Shown here piece after piece: positions 55,340-64,000 of a stretch of DNA of 64,000 nt; the stretch's first letter is position 1, and the number at the start of each line of letters is the position of its first letter. The position numbers were made by a program, and so were the translations under genes. The stretch is from Phoebastria nigripes (Eukaryota > Chordata > Aves > Procellariiformes > Diomedeidae): contig JAYKAV010003422.1 of assembly GCA_035582835.1 (NCBI GenBank), positions 154,854-218,853 of the forward strand. The letters are read 5' to 3'. The notes beneath the pieces were generated by a model. That model had not been told where the DNA came from. It was given only the letters and a program-made list of their open reading frames with translations, and did no database searches.

Positions 55340-55885
55340 TGTCGTGGTTTAACCCAGCAGGCAGCCAAACACCACACAGCCGCTTGCTCACTCCCCCCAC
55401 AGTGGGATGGGGGAGAGAATTGGGAAGAAAAAAGTAAAATTTGTGAATTGAGATAAAGACAGTTTAATAGAACAGAAAAGGAAGGGAAAAATAATAGTAA
55501 TAGTAATAATAGTAATACTAATAATGGTAGCATATACAAAATGAGTGATGCACAATGCAATTGCTCACCACCCACTGACTGATATGCAAACAGCAATTGT
55601 TCCTTCCTGGACCATGCCTCCTATTTATATACTGAGCATGACGTCACATGGTATGGGATACCCCATTGGCCAGTTGGGCTAGCTGTCCTGGCTATGCTCC
55701 CTCCCAGCTTCTTGTGCACCTGGCAAAGCATGGGAAGCTGAAAAGTCCTTGACTAGTAGATTACTTAGCAACAACTAAAAACATCAGTGTGTTATCAACA
55801 TTATTCTCATACTAAATACAAAACACAGCACTAGGAAGAAAATTAACCCTATCCCAGCCGAAACCTAGATGTAGGTTTCTAGACA
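55340..55885 (-). mobile_element. Solo LTR of the ERVL-like family with target-site duplication
   Basis: On the plus strand it starts tgtcgtggtttaaccc and ends tctagaca, so TG...CA ends are kept. It is flanked on both sides by gatac (55335-55339 and 55886-55890), a perfect 5-bp target-site duplication as made by ERVL integrases. No internal viral sequence is present: this is the product of recombination between two LTRs. Inside, on the minus strand, there is a full CRE palindrome tgacgtca (55639-55646) and TATATAAA (55624-55631). A (taatag)n tract lies near 55495-55530. It is more diverged than the pair at 13.7 and 29.3 kb, so a different subfamily or older. Confidence 0.93.
55624..55646 (-). 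promoter_or_regulatory. LTR core promoter: perfect CRE palindrome and TATA box
   Basis: TGACGTCA (55639-55646) is the full CREB/ATF consensus and sits 7 bases before TATATAAA (55631-55624) on the minus strand. This is the best kept version of the unit among the three LTRs in the window. Confidence 0.65.
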
Positions 55886-55890
55886 GATAC

Positions 55891-58800
55891 CTACAAAAGA
55901 TGAAGGCTTTTGAATGTTGCTGTTGAATGTGCATAGTCAAATGATGCTCCAACAGACCCTTTCAGCATCAAACTTCTGTTTTATTTTACTGGTGCATTTG
56001 TGGGGTGTGAAATGAAAAGCACTGGTTGCAGAGCATCTGGCAGCATACTAGAAAGACACATGATACTTATGGGGGATACTTGTTAATAAAGCTGTAGCAC
56101 AAAATTAAGTCTCACCAGCCATGTGTAATTTACTCTTGTTATAAACTTGCAACCTTGTCAGTTGTTTCATTAACATACAATAACTGTATTAGGATACAGT
56201 TCTTGAATCCTAGCTCTGGAGTTGGTAGATGTTACAGTAGAAAAAAAGAGCAGATCTTCTCTGTGAGTAATTCCTGAATGTCCATGCTGGTTGGACTCTG
56301 CTTCTCCCTTCTGCTGAAACTTGCCCTAGGTCCTTGTCCTATGTCCTGCTCTGGTGTGGTCTGTACAGTGTCCCTGCTTAGCACACATGTATGGCCTGTG
56401 TTTCCATGGAATGGCATTAATGTTAGAGAGTGTAGGCATATGCTAATATGCAACTACTGGCTTTGAAGCTGACTGTAGTTTTAACTGTTTCTTGCCATGA
56501 TTTCACCAAATTCATTGCTATGCAAATTGAAGCTGATGATAAGAGGTTGTACGGAATATAGGCAATGGCCTCAAGCTCCACATTTTGTGATTCTGTTCTA
56601 GTCATTGTGTCCTGTGGGACTGGCTGCCAGGTGTTCGATATCTGTTTCTTAGCGGCCTTTTGATTAGAGGTATACTCCCCCTGTTTCCCAAAAACCGCGA
56701 GTTTCCATGCTTCTGGTACAATTACAGTAACTTCTATTTGATTTTTTTCTGCATAAGCTGCTTGCTGGATAACACGTTACTCTCCACACTTTATTATTTA
56801 TTCTCTCTTCTTGTCAGTGCATGTTCCTTATAATGAAAATTAAGGGGTGTCCTGATTGCCAGCCCCATGGTGGTATGGTTTGCAGGAAGGACTTTATTGC
56901 TAGCTATAGCTATAGCTCTTTCTCCCTGAATGGATCAGTGAATCTCATTTTGGCTTGCTGCTAGGTCTACAGGCATAACAGGTACTTATCACAGCCAGTA
57001 AGGCTCCTTGTGCCCCATGGCTACTCTCTAAGTCTACCCTAGCAGGCTTTGCATATTTGGACACTTCCCTTATGCCTTCATCTCGTAATTTAATCCCACC
57101 TCTTCAGTGCATTGATTCAAAAACCATATAGAATGACTTAACACAGGCAGGCTGTGACTGAGCTCTGACGTTGTGAATTGAAATGCCAGAATGATCTCAG
57201 CAATGCCTCAAGGCTGCCTGTTATCCCATGGGACCCTGAATGTCTCTAGGTCAAAGGCTGTGCGGCCTGATCCACTCCAAATCATAGTAGGCCCAAGCAT
57301 GCCTATCCTCATGCTCTCCACACTACTTAGCCAGAGACCACTCTGTGCCACACAGCCGATCTTAAGTAGTCTGGAGAGGCATAAGAGCATCAGGGGCTTT
57401 TACTCTCTGACAGAATTGAAGGGCTACTATCCTTAGCTATTTCCAGTTCCCCCTCTACTTGAAGCCTGTCTTTCCCTTGCACCTGCATGGTTGGTGCTTT
57501 CTGTCAGTGCCAGGAGATGTGCTGGTGCAATGGAAACTAGAGGCAAGGTGTTTCCCATGGTCTGTTGCACAGGGCTGTGAAAGCCCTACAGAGCAAGGTC
57601 NTCCTAAAACCCTTTGCCTGGGACAAACTTGTATGGGTTCTGTTTGATTTCCATTAAAGCACATAGCTCCTTCTGTTGGCCTGTTGGAACTGAAGGGATG
57701 GGGCTGGGTTTTGGGACCACTGCTGCTGTTGTATGTCCTTGAGCTGATGTGTCTGTTCAAATAGTAAGTTACCTGTGATTCACAAGAGCACATCCTTGGC
57801 TGCATTCCTTGCCAGAAGCAAGAGAGAGAGAGAACAAAGTCTTCCTAGCAACACCTGAAATAAAAAGATTTACTGGATTTCAACCATAATGTCTCTCAGC
57901 TTCCCCACCTCTGTCAAATCTCCTTGTGACTTTCTGCTTTTCTTCCTGTGTTGTTCCTAAGAACATTCCCCCTACTCACTAGATAGGGGAATTGCCAGGG
58001 TAGAGCACCAAGACCTCTGTCAGCTGTGTGGTCTCACGACAGACTGAATGGGACCTTAAGGACTGTAGGTCTGTGGTTGTGTTAAAAAACCAACTCCCCC
58101 AAAAAAGAATGTTGTCAAACTTGTAAAAGCCAGTGGAGTTGTCTTGAGCTAGGACCCTCCACATGAGAGGCTGGAAGACTCTCTGATGTATGGGAGAAAA
58201 GGGAGTACTATCCCACAGCTGGGCACAGTAAACCAAGTAAAACCAGCTGATGTAAGGCAAATGTTCACCAGCCAAACTGAAGAGGTTCATGTTACAACAG
58301 GAGAACTAGGATATATGCTAGATTTGCATCTCCCAGAGTCCAGCTTGACTGGGTATTTTCTTCAGGAACACTAGAGCTGCTTCTGGGTGCCCCCTTAAGG
58401 CCTGCTTCCCAATTCAGCTATGTTGAAATGGAAATTCAGGCAGCAACAGAGCCCTGAAGCAATGGATATGGGTCTCTGCTGTGACCGTACTTTGAACATG
58501 GGAAAGCAGTGCTGAAGATTAAGCTGTGAGTCTACAGAGATGAGCCATCCAGGCTTGCTCTGACAGTGTACTGAACTGGAGTCCTAAAGTGATTGTTGAA
58601 TTTGCTCTTGGTTATCTAATCAAGCGTGATGCCTTGCTGTCACTTTCTTTAAGTGTAATAACTTTGAGGAGAGATTGCTTCACTGTTTAGACACATCGAT
58701 TAAGAATTATGACTTGCTGCAGAAGCTGTAATGAAATACTTTCAAATGACTGCAGTCACCTTTCACTTGTTAATTAATGTGTTCTGAAAAGCATTCTGCT

Positions 58801-61800
58801 GTCTCTAGCCTGCATCCTCCCATGAGGCTAAGCATCCTGGCTGTAGTTTTTTTTACCTTTTTTACATGGGTTTAGCTGGTACAAGTGTGGCAGGCCTGAG
58901 AAGCTGTGTTTAATAATAGCAATTATGTTGCTTTTGCAGTGTTTTGTGCAGCAGATGAGCTTTTCACAGCAATTCTTGGGCAGGGGACATGCTAAACTTA
59001 CTGGTGGGAAAACTCTAGTGAGTGCAAGCCCTGTTTGGTGTTCTTTGGGGGCGGTGGGACCTGCTCTCTCCCCCTCCCCCCAGTAACCGATGAAGCCTGC
59101 TGTTTCTATTGTATGCTTGGACTGATGCTTTTGCATCTTTACCACCATGATATATAGGCAGGCACAACAGGAGAGCTCCAGAAGCCAGAAGTTGCAGAGG
59201 TATGTTGTATGAGCAGGAGGATGAGGGCAGAGACATGATGACCTCCCTGGGATTAGGCAGTGGATCAGCAACAGGAACAGAAGAAATATGATATTTTTAT
59301 GGACGATCCATGATCCATGAAATATGAGAAGATAGTTAGTCTCCAGCTGGCTCTTACAGTAAATGGGATGGTTGACAGATGTATCTCAGCCTGTCATAGG
59401 GATAGGTAAGGGGCAGGCAGAATTTCTGTATACCCACGAGTGACTACATGAAACAAAGGGGCACACATATTGAAGTATCTGTGAAGGAAAGATAACATCT
59501 AGGGAAAATATTGTGGAAAAGTTAAATTTACACAAACCCCAACACATACACAGGAATGAACTCGCAGTTCTTCCTTGTTTTGTGTGGAGCACTTGACTGT
59601 AAATTGTCATCTCCTGGCAAATGCTTTAATCTGTGTTGAGAGCAAACTCTGCTGTGAATGTGGATGATTTGTATGTTTATATATATATGAGGGTTGACTG
59701 GAAAAAGGCAGTGAACTCCAATACTAAGTTTCTGGCACTGTACTACTAGTGCTTTCACTGCAAAATGTGTAAAAATTGTTGGCACGTTCTGGGACAAATA
59801 ATAAAATGGTCTTTGTTGTGTAACTGCATAAATCAATCACATTAAAGAGTAGAANGATAGGGATTTAATTTAGGTTTAAAAAAAAATGACCCTGTGGAAA
59901 TAGGTTGTCAACAGACTGACAGAATGCTGGCTACAATTGGACAAAATTAAACAGCTGAAACTGACTTTTCTAAAATGCAGTTCCAAGCCTCCCTGAGTAC
60001 TACAGGAGCCAAAGACACTTGTGTTTCAATATGTAGGAGCACTACCTTTTTCCATTTTGGTTCATTAAAGCAAGGGTTCTGATATCTGATTGGGTCCTGA
60101 ATTGGGTCTGATACTGAAGTCCAATGAGTTACTTTTGTCATCTGTGGTTGCACTGCTTGATTGATGACCCTGTGTTTTCTTGATTATTATTGTTGTTTAG
60201 GCCAAAGTGATTCTACTTAGACATAGAAATGGGAAAGTAGCTGATCTATAGGTCAGCGGGATGTGGAATTGCTTTGTGGGGTGAGGTAAGCGCTGGTAAT
60301 TGTGTAGCTGTGTGTCTCTAAGATCATTCTTGGGCAAAAATTGCAGCATCTATTCCTATCTAAATGTTGTACGCATCCTCCAGGCATTCATATTCACCAT
60401 TGTCTTTTAGGCGTGTTTCTGCTTCTCAGGGACCTTCACCAGCATGTGTGAGTCAGCATTATTTTCAGTTAAATGTCATATATTTCTGATTCAGGGAAAA
60501 AGGAAGAATGACACCCTGATTTTGTATTGAGATTAAGTGACAGCAATTTAAAGTCTATTCTTAAGCTTCATGTGGCAAGCTTTTTTTTTTTTAAAAAAAA
60601 ACCCTCTTACTCTAGTTTTCGGGTTTATGATTTTCTTTTCCTTAGTAACAAAAGACTAACTTCAGGTTTCCCAAAACACAGCAATGTCTGGCAATGAGCA
60701 TCTACACAAATATTGCCTGTATTTGAAAGGTTAAAAGATGGTAGCACTTGCTCAATTTAATTTAATATAACTGAATATTACGCAATGGAGGTGTCTCTGA
60801 AGACCTTATTTTCCAATAGCAGGAAAGCTTTCTGTGGACTTTGAAGGGCCAGACAGGCTTAACTGGCATGGGGAATTTACACATGAGTTGTTTGTCTGAT
60901 TCAAATTAAAAAAATGACTGTTCCAAATGTATGAAACAAGCATCAAAGTTACTTAATTACCAAATTAAGATGCATCTGTAGATAAAACATTCATCAGGGT
61001 AGTTTAAGTTCCTCATGTCAGTGTCTCTTATTTTGAGATACCATAGTTTATCCAGGGAAAATTAATTACATGTGAATTGGCTACCTCTGGGGGCATCAAA
61101 GAAGGTCTTTATGATGTACAGATTCATGTGGTGCTCATCTCAGTTAGAAACAAGGAATTGTTATTGTTGATGACAAGTGTTTGAGGTAAAAAGCATCTTT
61201 CTATGGATTGTGATCCAGAGAGCTGGGCCTCCTTGTTAGCATTGTTTGAATTCTCTGTAGCAGAAGAGGGAAGGAATATAATCTACCTTCCCAGAATAAA
61301 ATGATCCCAAAGGCCTGAGGGGCAGCTATGCATTCTTTTGTACCTCCTCCAGCAGCCCTGCATTATTCCTTGTGTTTCCTCTTCTCTGTATTCCTTCAGG
61401 GTTGTAGGTATTTGGCTCACTCATACCCTCCCACTCTTTCCTTAAACCCAGTTTTAATTGCATAAGGTTGGGTAAAAACTGGAGATCCATACTCCTGGGT
61501 AACTGTGTTGTGACCAGGGCTCCCAGTCTCTGGCTGCCATTGAAATGCCTAGTTGCAAGCTCCTTTATTATGTCTGTTCTTTACTAGCAAGCAGGCTTCT
61601 GAAAGAGGTGGAAGTAGATGTGCAAAGGGAAGAGGAGAGTGATATCTCACTTACAAGTGTGTTTTAGGTGTTCAGCAATGACTTCACTGCACATCAAGCT
61701 CATAGAGGTGCCTTCCTAATGTAACAACAGAACAACATCTCAGTATAGGGTTTTATGTTTCAATCTTGCCCAATGAAGACCAGCTACCAGCTGGGCTCTA

Positions 61801-64000
61801 ATAGCTAATTCTTTCAGTCAGGATTTCCCCTTCCCAAGGCTCTTTGCAGCAGTGCGCACCACGCCTGCACCGCTTCATTTCCTAACTCACATTTCCGTTT
61901 CAGGAAATGTAGCTATTGTCGATTTTAGCTAAACTTCACCAGTCAGCTAAATGTGCAAACTGTGAGTAAAAACAGTAATGAGCTTTGCTTTCTGCTCTGT
62001 CAGATAATTTCTGCACAATCATTGCCACTGGAGGGAGAACAGAGCTGAATTCAGAGATGATGGTGTCTACTGACATCCTGATCCTGTGGACTCATAAACA
62101 GGCATGTGGTTTTCCCTAACTAGCAAAGGGGACAGCAAGCAAAGTTTTTTGTCATCACGAAAATGCAGGATTGATCTGTAGAACAGGTCCTGTTTTCCAA
62201 AGTTGAGAACATAGACTTTGGGTGGGTTCTGGGTTTTGGGTTAATGCTGGACTTGGTACCTTTTAGTTGATTTAAAACATGTAATATATTCTTGGAAAGT
62301 AACTGTTGTGATATTGTAAAAAAATATGAGTTTCTTCCTGTCAATATAATTTATAAAGAGGTAGTGGTATTTTTGATGGCTCTCTAAATCAGTAGTTGAA
62401 TAAAAATACTTAAAAGTGTATTACTAGTCTGCTGTTGACCTAAACAGTAATGATAGGGACCTGGCTGTTAGCAGATGGCAAGGATTCTGTCACTTCTGCA
62501 GAACTCCAACAAGCTAAACATCCTTACTACCTTCAAAGCAGCAGAGGGGAATTGGTTATAGTGAATGAAGCCTGGGCTCGATAGAGCGGTCTTCACATGT
62601 GTTGGATGCTGTTGTAAATGGACACTGCTAGCCCTTGCTAGTAGGGGAAGAGACATTGTTTATTATACCATGGAAACAGTGGCTGTCAGATATAGAATGA
62701 CAGTGTTGTGTACTCTGTGCTTGAAAAAGAGAGCTGAGACAGGAAAAGCAGTGGACAGGTCAGCCTCTGAATGTCTCCATTAAAGGATTTTTTGAAGTAA
62801 TCACTCATCTGGGGGAAAAAAAATGAGTTTTTCTTTTTCAGAGGAGATTTTAATTTATTTCTTTGTTGCTGTAGGTTGGCATGAAACATTATAGGTTTTG
62901 TTCAAAGTGACAGCATATAATATAAAATAAAATTTTGAAATGGAAAGGCATTTCAGAATGGAAAAACAAAACAACACAACATGTGTTTCCTACATTGCTA
63001 AAATGTTTTTTTCTGATGTTACTGCAAAGTTGCTGCTTTTTTCCTTGTCCAAGTGACACTTCATCAAAATGAATGCAGAAAATCTGTTCTGACAAAACAG
63101 CACTTTCTTCAGCAAAAACAGTGTTCGGAAGCCTTGGCTAATTTTTCTGATTGTGAACATGAATAATGTTTCAAAGCCATTAACATTTTCTGGAAAAAAA
63201 TACTAGGTTTAATATCTAATTAATATTTCTTGAACATTCTTGTATCACACTTCAGGCATAAGATCAAAAAAAGCACAGTCTGATGAGCTGTCTGCACAAT
63301 TCCTTTCCCATCCTCACTGGGTTTTGAAAACTGAAGGAAAATGTGTGAGAAAGCTGTAATTCAAAGTTACTTGGGTTTATGGTTGTGTTGCAAAACATTT
63401 TAAACAAGGTGTGACTATTAGTCATATATCAAGTATTGTGTTTGTGTAAACATCTGTGCTTGAGAGTTACAAAAATTTGTTGCAGGGATTAGCAACTAGG
63501 AATTCTCCTGTTCTGTATTTGAAACTCATGGGAATGGTTGCAATAAGGAAAGGAAGGAGTGAATATTGTCTGTGGTGGCAGTGTTTTGTCACTGTTTTCC
63601 CTCAGTTGAACAAAAACTTGGGAAAGAATTATTGCAACATTTGAGAAACCATAGTGACATTCAGAATTCACATAGTCATAATATCACATGACTTAGGTCA
63701 GGTCCCAGCATCTTCTCTTGCAAAATGCATATGTCTCATCTCTTCAAGGCACTGGCTTTCATCAGTGTTCACATATGTGAATTGGGGATTGCCATCTATG
63801 TTCTGCTCTTTGAAAACCTTGGGCCTGGCAGGTTCTAATAGTTACTGCTGTTGAAAGAGCTGAGAAATCCATATTCCAAAACCAGGACTACTCACTATCA
63901 GGCACATGTTCTGCTCGTACTTGTTCAGGTAGACTCCAACAGTGCTTAGAAAGCTAAGCAGAAACTGATTTACAACCCGTTCAACCATGAGGTTTTTTCC
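55891..64000 (+). other. SHB: SHB last intron, remainder
   Basis: About 8.1 kb of intronic sequence with no transposon or gene that I recognise. It contains an A/T-run pair at about 60582-60602, single N at 57601 and 59855, and two stretches (about 58600-58790 and 61840-62060) whose composition suggests possible conserved non-coding DNA. The final SHB exon, which should complete the SH2 domain, is not found before the window ends. Confidence 0.6.
61890..61909 (-). promoter_or_regulatory. Possible IRF/ISRE-type motif within an ETS-like palindrome
   Basis: The plus strand reads catttccgtttcaggaaatg, with 7-base arms that are exact reverse complements. On the minus strand it contains GAAACGGAAA (61901-61892), which fits the GAAANNGAAA consensus of interferon regulatory factors. 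The arms also give GGAA cores of ETS type. One motif in a 16-kb intron can occur by chance, so this is only a candidate. Confidence 0.3.

Overview
The window is avian nuclear DNA. Evidence: several CR1-family LINE copies with the CR1-type 3' end, three LTRs and one provirus of a class III (ERVL-like) family typical of bird genomes, and four exons whose translation matches the SH2-domain adapter SHB. SHB lies on human 9p and on the Z chromosome of chicken, so this is probably Z-linked sequence. That last point is inference from synteny.

The only host gene I can support is SHB, on the + strand. Four internal coding exons are present, all with GT-AG splice sites and phases that join without a break: 5760-5877, 34268-34483, 43199-43370 and 47775-47894. 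By comparison with the family they are exons 2-5 of 6. The large first exon (proline-rich N-terminus) lies upstream of the window, and the last exon (second half of the SH2 domain) lies downstream. Everything else is intron: more than 5.7 kb, 28.4 kb, 8.7 kb, 4.4 kb and more than 16.1 kb in order.

The intron between exons 2 and 3 carries a CR1 relic (~10.2 kb), a sense-oriented solo LTR (13749-14317), a worn CR1 3' end (~14.8-15.06 kb), an 85-base assembly gap, an antisense ERVL-like provirus (23932-29828) and two adjoining antisense CR1 3' ends (32306-33470). The provirus keeps gag, pro, RT, RNase H and integrase in order, with no env, and all are broken by stops or frameshifts. The next intron has a CR1 copy (~35.44-36.72 kb). 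The 4.4 kb intron has no recognisable transposon. The last intron has a CR1 tail (~48.4 kb), a nearly complete but dead CR1 (~50.49-54.50 kb) and a solo LTR with a perfect 5-bp target-site duplication (55340-55885).

I found no tRNA, rRNA, CRISPR array, operon or second host gene, and no evidence of an undescribed biological system. The items most worth a second look are: the provirus's odd 3' LTR remnant, its lysine-type primer site and hydrophobic Gag N-terminus; the CRE/TATA unit shared by three LTRs inside SHB introns; the clustering of ambiguous bases in the provirus; and an IRF-type motif in the last intron.
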